From assembly GCF_014207845.1 (NCBI RefSeq), contig NZ_JACHLC010000001.1, positions 1,612,001 through 1,676,000 of the forward strand: a stretch of 64,000 bases of DNA, written 5' to 3'. The DNA is from Chryseobacterium shigense. Lineage in GTDB: Bacteria; Bacteroidota; Bacteroidia; Flavobacteriales; Weeksellaceae. A model generated the notes under the pieces. The model was not told the DNA's origin. It did not search any database and saw only the letters and a program-made list of their open reading frames with translations. A program made the position numbers and the translations under genes. This document shows positions 15,627-24,700 of the stretch, in pieces (position 1 is the first letter of the stretch; every line of letters begins with the position of its first letter).

Positions 15627-16037
15627 TTATTCAGTTTTATTGAATTTCAACAGCAGAAGATTGTCCTGATAAAGTTCCAGAGTGGTTCCGGAAACTACAT
15701 ATTTATTAGCCTTCCCCATCATATCCATAAAGTTCTGCTCAACGCTCACATTATTGCACATCATTTTGGTAGACCCCATTTGACCGGCAGAGAAATCTCC
15801 TGTGGAAGGATCTAATTTAGCCGTTCCGAAATAGTTATTACATCCGCCATTTCCACTGATCTTTTCACCATCGATATTAAGGGTCGGAACCTTGCCTTTC
15901 ACGTTATCTGCCAACGTCCATTTTGTACCGGCCAGTGAAGGCTGTACCTTACCCACTTTAGATGCGGAAGGGCTGGACATTGTACCACAAGACGCAAGAA
16001 CAGCTGCCGCACAAATACTTAAAAAAAGATTTTTCAT
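15627..16037 (-). CDS. META-domain lipoprotein (HslJ-like)
   Basis: 136 residues. A lipoprotein signal ends LASC with the lipidated Cys17. After a Ser-rich linker comes a META domain (about 34-136): LAGTKWTLADN, GNGGCNNYFGTAKLD, STKMMCNN and a final LLLLKFNK. The domain is found in HslJ of E. coli, linked to novobiocin resistance, and in many secreted proteins of unknown activity. The two cysteines in GGCNNY and MMCNN could form a disulfide. Probably sits on the periplasmic side of a membrane. Single gene. Confidence 0.85.
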   Translation of the reverse strand: MKNLFLSICAAAVLASCGTMSSPSASKVGKVQPSLAGTKWTLADNVKGKVPTLNIDGEKISGNGGCNNYFGTAKLDPSTGDFSAGQMGSTKMMCNNVSVEQNFMDMMGKANKYVVSGTTLELYQDNLLLLKFNKTE

Positions 16038-16204
16038 TTTTTTCTTTTTGAATTACTCAAATTTAAGGAAATATTATTATCTAAACGGCTTGTGAAGGAT
16101 TTTATTATTTCCTGGGAGTCTATTTTAGGATTATTTTTTAGTCTTCCGTTATTGAGCAGATGATAACGTTAAAAATAAGATGATGCGGATGTGTGTGAGG
16201 TTGC

Positions 16205-16232
16205 AAATAAAAAACGGGCTTTACAGCCCGTT
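16205..16232 (-). terminator. Terminator of pheT
   Basis: Stem AACGGGCT / AGCCCGTT (16213-16220 and 16225-16232), TTAC loop, A-run to the left. Confidence 0.78.
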
Positions 16233-16253
16233 CCAATATGATTTTATTCTTAA

Positions 16254-18656
16254 CTAAGATCTTAATTCTGCATTGTATTCTTTCTGGAATGCTTTGATTA
16301 ATGAATCCATCACGGAAGCAATTTCTTTTTCTTCCAGTGTTTTTTCTTCATTTAAAAGCTCAAAGCTCATTGCATACGATTTCTTGCCTTCAGGAAGATT
16401 TTTTCCTTCATAAACATCGAATAAGTTGATATTCCTGATGTAAGGTGATTTGTTCTTTCTGGCAGTCTCGTACAGGTCCTGATAATTGATGTTCTTATCG
16501 ATCAACAGAGCAAGATCCCTTCTGATTTTATTGAATTTAGGAATATCGTTAAACTTAAGAACATTTTTAGAACGCAGTTCCTGAGCCAATTCAAGCTCAA
16601 TTTCTGCGTAGAAACATTCCTGATCGATATCAAAGTCTTTCAGTAGAATCGGAGATACTTTTCCTATTCTTACCAAAGCTTTTTCTCCTGTTTCATAAGC
16701 CAATGCATCAGAAAATCTTTCATCCGTTAAAGGAATTTCCTTATAAGTAATGCCAAGTCTTTCCAACAAAACTTTCACATAAGCTTTAAGATGATAGAAG
16801 CTTACCGCAGATTTAGGCTGCAGCCAGTTTTCGGCAACATCTCTTCCCGAAACAAGAAGGGCAAGCTGCTTTCTTTCTTCGTACTTATCTCTTTTATGAT
16901 AAATTTTCCCGAACTCAAAAAATTTGATATCCTGGTTCTTTCTGTTGATGTTATAAACCGCATTTTGCAGAAGACCTTCCAATAAGGATTTTCTCATAAA
17001 CGCAAGATCTCCGCTCAAGGGGTTCAGTAATTTTACAGCATCTTTTTCATCTTTTACAGATGTAAGAGAGTTGTTCATCACCTCATTGAAGCCAAGCCCC
17101 TGTAAAGTTCTCGCCCAGTTGTTTTCAAGCTCGTCCTGATCGTTGGCACTCAGTTTTACCGGAGTAAATGAAATTTTCTGCGGAGCATCTATTTTATTGT
17201 ATCCGTAGATCCTTAAAATTTCTTCAATGACGTCTATTTCTCTTGTTACATCTGCTCTGTAAGCAGGTACTGAGATTTCAAGACCGTTCTGGATTTCATT
17301 CAGAACCTGGATTTCAAGGGACTTCAGGATTTCTTTTACTTTTTCTCTGTGGATTTTTGTTCCAAGTATCTGTTCGATTCTTGAGAACCTGATGATTACA
17401 TAATTGTCCTCAATTTTCTTCGGATATTCTTCCAGTAAATCTCCTGCTAATTTTCCTCCGGCAAGTTCCTGGATCATTTTAACAGCATGGGTAATTGCTG
17501 TTCTGGTCATATTGGGATCTACTCCCCTTTCAAATCTGAAAGAAGCATCTGTATTTAAACCATGGAATTTAGCGCCTTTTCTCACGGCTACCGGATTGAA
17601 ATAAGCACTTTCCAGGAAAATGGTTTTTGTTTCATTGGATACCCCTGAACTGGCACCACCAAAAACACCGGCAATACACATCGGGTTATCTTTTCCGTCT
17701 TTGATCATCACCTCAGAACCGTTTAATGTTCTTTCTACACCATCCAGAGTGGTAAATTTTGTCCCTTCTTTTACGGTTCCCACCTTCACTTTATTACCGG
17801 TAATTTTATCGGCATCAAATGCATGAAGAGGCTGGCCGTATCCGTGAAGAATATAATTCGTAATATCTACAATATTGTTGATCGGGCTTAAGCCGATTGC
17901 TTTCAGTCTGTCTTTTAACCAAGCCGGAGATTCTGCCACTTTTACGTCCTCAATAACAGCTCCGATATATCTTGGGCACAGTTCTTTATTTTCCACTTCT
18001 AAAGTGAAACTGTGTGAACCTTCAACGTTCAAAGCTACAGAAGCTACTTTTGTAAATATTGATTTCTGCTGATTCGTTGAAAGGAATGCATGAAGGTCTC
18101 TTGCAACACCGTAATGCGACATGGCATCGGTTCTGTTGGGTGTTAAACCAATCTCAATTACTTCATCATTAGTCAATTCAAAATAGTCAGCAAAATTCTT
18201 TCCTACCTGGTATTTTATTTCATCCAGAACCATAATTCCGCCATGATCATCGCTAAGGCCAAGTTCATCTTCTGCACAGATCATTCCCTGGGAAACTTCA
18301 CTTCTTATTTTCGCTTCCTTGATCTCAAAAAAGTTTCCGGTTTTGTCATAGATTTTAGTTCCAACAACGGCTACAGGAACTGTTTGCCCTGCTTCAACAT
18401 TAGGAGCACCACAAACAATATTTAATATTTTCCCATTCCCTACATCAACTGTCGTTTTCTTTAATTTGTCGGCGTTCGGGTGTTTCTCACACGTCAATAC
18501 TTTACCTACTACAATACCTTCCAGACTTCCTTTAACACTTTCAAATTTTTCTATCCCCTCTACTTCAAGACCAATATCTGTAAGGAATTCTCCGATTCTT
18601 TCAGTTTTCAGTTCCGTTTTGATAAAGTCTTTCAGCCAGTTGTTTGATATTTTCAT
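16254..18656 (-). CDS. pheT: Phenylalanine--tRNA ligase beta subunit
   Basis: 800 residues, the size expected of the bacterial beta subunit. Together with PheS it charges tRNA-Phe as an alpha2-beta2 enzyme. An N-terminal tRNA-binding (EMAP-like) domain is visible (VGKVLTCEKHPNADKLKK, about 50-70), then the B3/4 editing region (LTPNRTDAMSHYGVARDL), B5 (PKKIEDNYVIIRFSRIEQIL), the catalytic-like fold (IRIYGYNKI, then FEFGKIYHK) and a C-terminal ferredoxin-like anticodon-binding domain (FNKIRRDLALLIDKN to KSYAMSFELL). The pheS gene is not next to it, as is usual in Bacteroidota. Own terminator; single gene. Confidence 0.96.
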   Translation of the reverse strand: MKISNNWLKDFIKTELKTERIGEFLTDIGLEVEGIEKFESVKGSLEGIVVGKVLTCEKHPNADKLKKTTVDVGNGKILNIVCGAPNVEAGQTVPVAVVGTKIYDKTGNFFEIKEAKIRSEVSQGMICAEDELGLSDDHGGIMVLDEIKYQVGKNFADYFELTNDEVIEIGLTPNRTDAMSHYGVARDLHAFLSTNQQKSIFTKVASVALNVEGSHSFTLEVENKELCPRYIGAVIEDVKVAESPAWLKDRLKAIGLSPINNIVDITNYILHGYGQPLHAFDADKITGNKVKVGTVKEGTKFTTLDGVERTLNGSEVMIKDGKDNPMCIAGVFGGASSGVSNETKTIFLESAYFNPVAVRKGAKFHGLNTDASFRFERGVDPNMTRTAITHAVKMIQELAGGKLAGDLLEEYPKKIEDNYVIIRFSRIEQILGTKIHREKVKEILKSLEIQVLNEIQNGLEISVPAYRADVTREIDVIEEILRIYGYNKIDAPQKISFTPVKLSANDQDELENNWARTLQGLGFNEVMNNSLTSVKDEKDAVKLLNPLSGDLAFMRKSLLEGLLQNAVYNINRKNQDIKFFEFGKIYHKRDKYEERKQLALLVSGRDVAENWLQPKSAVSFYHLKAYVKVLLERLGITYKEIPLTDERFSDALAYETGEKALVRIGKVSPILLKDFDIDQECFYAEIELELAQELRSKNVLKFNDIPKFNKIRRDLALLIDKNINYQDLYETARKNKSPYIRNINLFDVYEGKNLPEGKKSYAMSFELLNEEKTLEEKEIASVMDSLIKAFQKEYNAELRS

Positions 18657-18845
18657 TTATTAAATTTTGAAAATTTTATTTGAATTTTTTTCCAGTACAA
18701 ATGTCGTGTTTTTTTAAGAAATAGAGAAATTTAGAAATGATTTTAAAACAAATAGTTTTTGATTAATCATCTCCTATTCATTTAGAGAATTTCCCTGTAA
18801 AAAACCGAATATATAACGTTATTTTACTTTTTAATTGCTTGTTGA

Positions 18846-18877
18846 AATAAAAAAGAGACTGAAAGATTCAGTCTCTT
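18846..18877 (-). terminator. Terminator of dnaN
   Basis: Perfect 10-bp stem AAGAGACTGA / TCAGTCTCTT (18853-18862 and 18868-18877), loop AAGAT, A-run to the left. Confidence 0.78.
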
Positions 18878-18898
18878 GTAGTTTTATGCATTAAAATA

Positions 18899-20029
18899 TT
18901 ATAATCCGATTACCGGCATTGATAACATCAGAATATTTTCACTTTCTTCAAGACCGTCAAGCGGTTCAATGATTCCCGGTCTGTTAGGCTGAGACATTTT
19001 CATAGTGATATCGTCCGAACCTAAAATGGTAAGCATTTCCGTTAAAAACTTAGAGCTAAAACCAATATTGATATCTTCTCCGTTGTAATCGCAAGGAATC
19101 TGCATATCCGCTTTGTTTGCATACTCGGTATCTTCTGCATGAAGGTGAAGAATATTGGCAGATAATTTAAATCTCACCTGGTTGGTAGATTTGTTAGACA
19201 TAATGGATGCTCTTTTGATCGCTCCTAAAAGAAGGTTTCTGTTGATCGTCAGTACATTTGGATTCTCTTTCGGGATTACTGCTGTATAATTGGGGTATTT
19301 ACCGTCTATCAGTCGGCAGATCCAGATGTGTTTCCCAAAAGTAAATTTAGCCATATTCTCATTGAAATCGATGGTAACGTCTTCATTGGAACTTGCCAGT
19401 ATGTTTTTGAAAATGTTCAGAGGTTTTTTAGGCATGATGAATTCCATTGGCTCGGCATTCATCAGGTCTGCTCTTTTATAGACCACCAGTCTGTGGGAAT
19501 CTGTGGAAACAAAATTGGTTTCGTTTTCTCCAAACTGGAACAGTACTCCGGTCATTACAGGACGAAGAGAGTCGTTACTTGTAGCAAAAAGAGTATTCGT
19601 CAATGCTTCAGACAGAACTCCTGCCGGCATTGTTACGCTCTGGGATGCATCAAATTCCGGTAATTCCGGGTAATCATCAGCATTATCCAGTGCTACAGCG
19701 AAGTTGTCTTTTTCATCCAAAATCTCAAGCTGGCTTCCGGTTCCTTCAGCATTATCCTTCACAACGAACGTCAAAGGCTGTTCACCATAGGTCTTGATAA
19801 AATCCTGAAAAATTTTAGCAGGAACGGCAAATTTACCCGAATCGTCAGACTTTACTTCCAGAGAAGTCACAAGAGTAGTCTCGCCATCAGATGCTGTAAT
19901 GGTAACGTTATTTCCGTCTAATTCAAAAAGATAGTTTTCTAAAATCGGTCTCGACTGAGAGCTTGATATTACGCCACTTACAGTTTGCAATGCTTTCTGC
20001 AGTTCACCACTTGAAATAATAAATTTCAT
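18899..20029 (-). CDS. dnaN: DNA polymerase III beta subunit (sliding clamp)
   Basis: 376 residues. Forms the dimeric ring that tethers DNA polymerase III to DNA and serves as a landing site for repair proteins. The three clamp domains are recognisable: MKFIISSGELQKALQTVSGV at the start, SVTMPAGVLSEALTNTLFA at domain 2, NRNLLLGAIKRASIMSN at domain 3, and the C-terminal MLSMPVIGL that forms part of the clamp-binding pocket. The gene is not beside dnaA or recF here, so its position does not mark the origin. The leader carries a -7 element inside a small palindrome (20044-20070). Confidence 0.96.
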   Translation of the reverse strand: MKFIISSGELQKALQTVSGVISSSQSRPILENYLFELDGNNVTITASDGETTLVTSLEVKSDDSGKFAVPAKIFQDFIKTYGEQPLTFVVKDNAEGTGSQLEILDEKDNFAVALDNADDYPELPEFDASQSVTMPAGVLSEALTNTLFATSNDSLRPVMTGVLFQFGENETNFVSTDSHRLVVYKRADLMNAEPMEFIMPKKPLNIFKNILASSNEDVTIDFNENMAKFTFGKHIWICRLIDGKYPNYTAVIPKENPNVLTINRNLLLGAIKRASIMSNKSTNQVRFKLSANILHLHAEDTEYANKADMQIPCDYNGEDINIGFSSKFLTEMLTILGSDDITMKMSQPNRPGIIEPLDGLEESENILMLSMPVIGL

Positions 20030-20043
20030 AGATTTAAAAATAA

Positions 20044-20070
20044 GTTTCTACAAATATAATAAATAGAAAC
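20044..20070 (-). promoter_or_regulatory. dnaN promoter element within a small inverted repeat
   Basis: On the leftward strand TATATTTG (20058-20051) fits the -7 consensus. It is flanked by arms GTTTCTA and TAGAAAC (20044-20050 and 20064-20070), so a regulator could bind there. The -33 box is not clear. Confidence 0.4.
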
Positions 20071-20255
20071 TATAATGAAAAAAATAATCTTAAGGAGTTT
20101 TGAACAAATATCATCAATTTGTTTTCAGGACTGATTTGATACTCAAATTTAACACTGATTATTGATTTTGGATACAAAAACCTATCCCTAGTTTTTCATG
20201 TACAGATTAAGAAAAACAGGTTTCCAATTTATTATTTTCATCAAAATACAAATCT

Positions 20256-20263
20256 TATCTTTG
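20256..20263 (+). promoter_or_regulatory. -7 element before the DagK-family gene
   Basis: TATCTTTG fits TAnnTTTG and ends 13 bases before the ATG at 20277, giving an almost leaderless transcript. Confidence 0.4.
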
Positions 20264-20276
20264 TTAAAAATAAGCC

Positions 20277-20633
20277 ATGCAGAAACCACCTATTCACAAA
20301 AGTTTTTTGAATGCTTTCCGCGGTGTTTTCCTGATGATGAAGACGGAAAGGAATTTCCGGATTGAGCTTGCAGCATTTTTCGTTAACCTGATTCTGATTT
20401 TATATTTCAGGCTTTCAGCGGTTGATACAATACTCATTCTTATGGCTTCACTAAGTGTTTTGGGTGCCGAAATATTCAATACCGCTATAGAAAAGATATG
20501 CGATATTGTACAGCCTGAATTCGATAAAAGAATTGGTTTTATCAAGGATATTTCTGCCGCAGCGGTCCTTTTACTGACCATCGGGGCCGTTATTACAGGG
20601 ATAATTATTTACCGGAAATATGTATTTCAATAA
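20277..20633 (+). CDS. dgkA: Diacylglycerol/undecaprenol kinase family protein
   Basis: 118 residues, integral inner-membrane protein of the DgkA family, phosphorylating diacylglycerol or undecaprenol with ATP. Family residues: NAFRGVF, TERNFRIELAAF with Glu30, and the signature VLGAEIFNTAIEKICD (61-76) containing Glu65, Asn68, Glu72 and Asp76. Three transmembrane helices fit about 30-48, 50-66 and 92-112. The form with the E-NTAIE-D signature and this length is shared by Gram-positive undecaprenol kinases and Bacteroidota homologues, so lipid choice is open. The first codons follow closely on the promoter element. Confidence 0.88.
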   Translation: MQKPPIHKSFLNAFRGVFLMMKTERNFRIELAAFFVNLILILYFRLSAVDTILILMASLSVLGAEIFNTAIEKICDIVQPEFDKRIGFIKDISAAAVLLLTIGAVITGIIIYRKYVFQ

Positions 20634-20662
20634 AAAAGCACTCCGGAAGAACAGATAGGCTA

Positions 20663-21289
20663 TTATAAATATTTTTCTATGATGGATATTGCAGTTTCTG
20701 CCATTATTCCGTAACCCTTTTCGTTAGGATGTACACCGTCTGCAGAAAGTAAAATTTCCTTATCATCCAGGACAGCAGCATGAAAATCAACATGATGAAC
20801 TGAATTTTCGGAAGCCACATCTTTAAGTATCTGATTGTAAACTATTACTTCTTCATTTGTTCTGAGCTTTCCGGTTGCACTTTCTATCCCGTCTACTTTT
20901 TGAGAAACCGGGAGAATGTTTACCAGATAAATATCATTGGTGTATTGTTTTGCATGATGAATCGCTTCATTGATGTTATTCCTGAACTGTTCCAGATTTA
21001 CCATATGGGTTCCGTCTTTTTTTGCCAGATCATTGGCTCCGTACCCGATAAAAACAACATTTCCCTCTGCTGAATTTCTGGCTGCCAGCTCGTAAGGCAT
21101 CCTTTTCAGCAGCCCGACTGTGGTTTCGCCTCCGATTCCAAGATTAAAGAGGATCAGTTCATTTTTTCCTTCATGGAACTGCTGGAGTGCATATCTTTTA
21201 AGAATATCTACCCAGCCTCCGAATACGCCGTCATACTCCCCATATGTGATGCTGTCTCCAAAGAACAGCCCGTAAATCATTTTTTTCAT
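20663..21289 (-). CDS. SGNH/GDSL-family hydrolase
   Basis: 208 residues. An esterase/lipase-type serine hydrolase of the SGNH fold: block I FFGDSITYG with Ser13, block II GIGGET (51-56) with the oxyanion Gly, block III GYGANDL with Asn86, and block V SADGVHPN with Asp184 and His187. There is no signal peptide, so it is probably cytosolic. Substrate unknown; the family includes thioesterases, acetyl esterases and arylesterases. It is convergent with the DagK-family gene and lies upstream of a degenerate repeat-like stretch, not obviously in an operon with the barstar-like gene. Confidence 0.85.
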   Translation of the reverse strand: MKKMIYGLFFGDSITYGEYDGVFGGWVDILKRYALQQFHEGKNELILFNLGIGGETTVGLLKRMPYELAARNSAEGNVVFIGYGANDLAKKDGTHMVNLEQFRNNINEAIHHAKQYTNDIYLVNILPVSQKVDGIESATGKLRTNEEVIVYNQILKDVASENSVHHVDFHAAVLDDKEILLSADGVHPNEKGYGIMAETAISIIEKYL

Positions 21290-21299
21290 GTTTAATAAG

Positions 21300-21352
21300 A
21301 TGTGGATATTAGATATTAGACACTAGATTTCAGATGCCAGATGTCAGATGTT
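21300..21352. repeat. Degenerate short-repeat stretch
   Basis: Units close to ATATTAGA and CAGATGTCAGATG recur (GGATATTAGATATTAGACAC, then CAGATGCCAGATGTCAGATG). A related piece (TTAGATGTCAGATTTTAAAT) sits at 25496 just before purL, so the purL-barstar pair is flanked by similar short motifs. Confidence 0.45.
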
Positions 21353-21405
21353 TAGTAGATATATCATTTATTGTTTACAATTGACCATTCATCATTAATC
21401 TAAAA

Positions 21406-21786
21406 TCAATCCAAAATTAGTGTAATATTTTGGTGTGATTCTATAATTTCCACTAAAATATCAAATAAGGTCTGCCCTTTTCCTGAGACCAATTCATCCA
21501 GTTTATGCTGTATAAGATCTATATTGAAAGGCTTTCCCTGACTGATCTTGTTCTCATAAAAGCTGCGGGTTGCGTCAAAGCCCAGATCTTTTTCTGATTT
21601 TTGGGATTCTTTCCAGATCATCTCTATTTCCTCATCGTTTTCAAAGACACCGAAACCTCCGTACAAAATATCATCAAAGCCGTCCAGTGTTCCTACTTTC
21701 CAGTCAGCATCCTTCATAAGAACAGATGAAACCTCATCATAAAACCCGGCCAGATTTGAAAAATGACCGCCATTAATGACGGTCAT
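21406..21786 (-). CDS. Barstar-family protein (ribonuclease-inhibitor-like)
   Basis: 126 residues. Matches the barstar fold family: FYDEVSSVL early, then GTLDGFDDILYGGFG, the region that in barstar contacts the barnase active site through acidic residues, and a C-terminal strand near IIESHQNITLIL. Barstar itself inhibits the extracellular RNase barnase in the cytosol. No barnase-like gene is visible near it. A longer frame begins at 21822 inside the end of purL, but the ATG at 21786 follows AGGAAA closely and starts 13 bases after the purL stop, so it is preferred. It is probably cotranscribed with purL. It may be an orphan immunity or control protein. Confidence 0.75.
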   Translation of the reverse strand: MTVINGGHFSNLAGFYDEVSSVLMKDADWKVGTLDGFDDILYGGFGVFENDEEIEMIWKESQKSEKDLGFDATRSFYENKISQGKPFNIDLIQHKLDELVSGKGQTLFDILVEIIESHQNITLILD

Positions 21787-21799
21787 TTTCCTGTTATTT

Positions 21800-24700
21800 T
21801 TATTTGAAGTACTCCACTCCATTTTTGAATATATTGTGGTAATTCGCGGTAGGTATGTTTTTCATGAGGCCTTCTGCAAATCGTTCAGGGTGCCCCATTC
21901 TTCCGTAAATCTTTCCGCACGGGCTGGTAACTCCTTCAATTCCGAATAATGAATTATTAGGATTGAACGGCATTCCGTGGGCAATATTTCCGTTAAGATC
22001 GATGTATTGGGTAGCAATCTGCCCGTTCTCGTAAAGTTTTTGAATTTCTTCTTCGGAAGCCATGAAACGGCCTTCACCGTGAGAAATGGGAATGGTAAAT
22101 ACCTGATCTTTCATTCCTTTTAACCATGGGCTTTCATCATTAACCACCTTTACATTCACCATCTGGGAAATATGCCTTCTGATGGCATTGTGAGCCAATG
22201 TCGGAGAATTTTCATCCAGATCTTTGATTCTTCCGTAAGGCAATAAACCAGATTTAACCAAAGCCTGGAACCCGTTACAGATCCCGATAATCATACCGTC
22301 TCTGTCCAGCAGCTCGTGAACAGCATTTTTCATTTTTTCGTTTTTCAGGACGTTGACAATGAATTTTGCGGAACCGTCCGGCTCATCCCCTGCTGAGAAA
22401 CCTCCTGAGAATGCCAGAATCTGAGATGTTCTGATCTCTTCCACCCATGCATCAATGCTTTCATCCAATAACTGGTGATTGATATTGATTAAAGGTAAAC
22501 TGCTTACTATTGCACCTTCTTTTGCAAAAGCATTTAAGGTATCATACTCGCAGTTGGTTCCCGGGAAAACCGGTGCGAATACTTTCGGCTGGGCAATTCC
22601 GTGCTTTTTAATAATGATATTTCTTGGATTGATAGAGTTTGATTTCTCATCAATTTCAACCGTAAGCTTTTCTTTTTCTTTGGTTGGAAAAAGGTTTTCA
22701 AATGTTCCTGTATAAGCTGATTCAAGATCTGAGATTGAAGATTCAAGGTTATTTATTTTTAAAGTTCCTGAATCTTTTACTTCTCCGATATACTGAAGAG
22801 CAGCGCTGTTAAGTTCTTCTTTTGATTCAATAATCAAGCTACCGATATTTTTAGATAACAAAGCATTTTCATCAATATTTACTTCTGCTCCCAACCTGTT
22901 CCCGAAACTCATTTTAGCTAAAGCAATGGCAGCACCGCCGTCTTTAACTGTTTTTACTGAAACAATTTTTCCGGCTTTGATGTTTTCAAAGATAAATTCA
23001 AAGATTCCTTTTAAGCTTTCATAGTTTGGAAGACCGTTTTCCTGAGCAGTATGATTGAAGAAATACAGTTTATTTCCTGCATTTTTAAATTCAGGAGAGA
23101 TGATATTTTTCTTATCACCGTTGGCACAGGCAAAAGAAATCAGCGTTGGAGGCACATTCAGATCCTGGTATGTCCCGCTCATGGAATCTTTACCCCCGAT
23201 TGCTGCCAAACTTAAATTAATCTGGGCATCATAAGCTCCCAATAAAGAAGCTAAAGGTTTCCCCCATTTTTCAGGGTTCTGGCCCAGCTTTTCGAAATAT
23301 TCCTGAAAGCTTAACCTGATGTTTTTGTAATCGCCACCCATGGCAACGATTTTTGCAACGCTTTCTATCACTGCATAAGAAGCTCCCAATAATGAATTCT
23401 GCTTTGAAATTCCGGCATCAAATCCCCAGCTTGCCAAAGATACGGTTTCGATATCTTTTGCTCCTAAAACAGGAAGCGTCTGTACACTTCCTTCCATCAG
23501 AGTCTGCTGGTATTTTCCTCCTAAAGGCATTGCTACCGTAGTTGCTCCAATTGAAGAGTCGAACATCTCAAGCAGCCCTTTTTGGGAAGCCACGTTTTTA
23601 TCTTTTAAGATGTTCAGGAAGTTTTCTGCTGTGAACGCTTTCGTTTCTTCTTTTACTTCTTCAAGGTGGGTAATTTTTACTTCCTGGCTTTTTGAACAGC
23701 CGTTCGTGTCCAGAAATGCTCTTGAAAGGTCAACAATCTTATCTCCTTTCCAGAACATCTGCATTCTTCCGGAGTCTGTAACTTTTGCCACTTCTACAGC
23801 CACAATATTTTCAGCTTCACAGAATCTGATGAAGTTTTCTTTATCCTTCGGATCAACTACAACGGCCATTCTTTCCTGGGATTCAGAAATAGCAAGCTCA
23901 GTTCCGTTTAATCCTTCATATTTTAAAGGTAAAACATCAAGGTTCACTTCTAATGAATCTGCGATTTCACCGATGGCCACAGAAACACCTCCTGCCCCGA
24001 AATCGTTTGATTTTTTGATTAACCTGGTCACTTCCGGGTTTCTGAACAATCTCTGGATTTTACGTTCTTCAACGGCATTTCCTTTCTGAACTTCAGAACT
24101 CATGGTGTGAATAGAGGTTTCATCCTGTTCTTTTGAGCTTCCGCTGGCTCCGCCAACACCGTCACGGCCTGTTGCACCTCCTAAAATGATAATAGAATCA
24201 CCATTTGCCGGCTTTTCACGTCTTACCCAATCTACCGGAACGGCTCCGGTAACGAAACCAACTTCCATTCTTTTGGCTTTATACCCTTCGTCATAGATTT
24301 CAGAAACCATTGTAGTAGCCAGACCAATCTGGTTACCGTAAGAGGAATATCCGTTGGCAGCCTGTTTTGTGATTGTCTTCTGAGGTAATTTTCCCGGTAA
24401 GGTTTTATCAACCGGTTCCAATACATCTGCAGCACCTGTTAATCTCATGGCCTGGAAAACGAAAGAACGTCCGGACAACGGGTCTCTGATAGCGCCACCT
24501 AAACAGGTTGAAGCTCCTCCGAAAGGTTCAATTTCCGTAGGGTGATTGTGTGTTTCGTTTTTGAATAGTAAATACCAAGGTTCTTTTTTACCGTCGTATT
24601 CGGCTTCGATCTGGATGGTACAGGCATTGATTTCGTCAGAAACCACAAGGTTTTCCAGCTTGCCTGTTTTATGGAAATATCTTCCGCAAACTGTTGCCAG

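Noticed and set aside
18899..20277. Replication origin near dnaN
   Set aside because: dnaA, recF and DnaA-box clusters are absent; dnaN alone does not mark the origin in Flavobacteriia.
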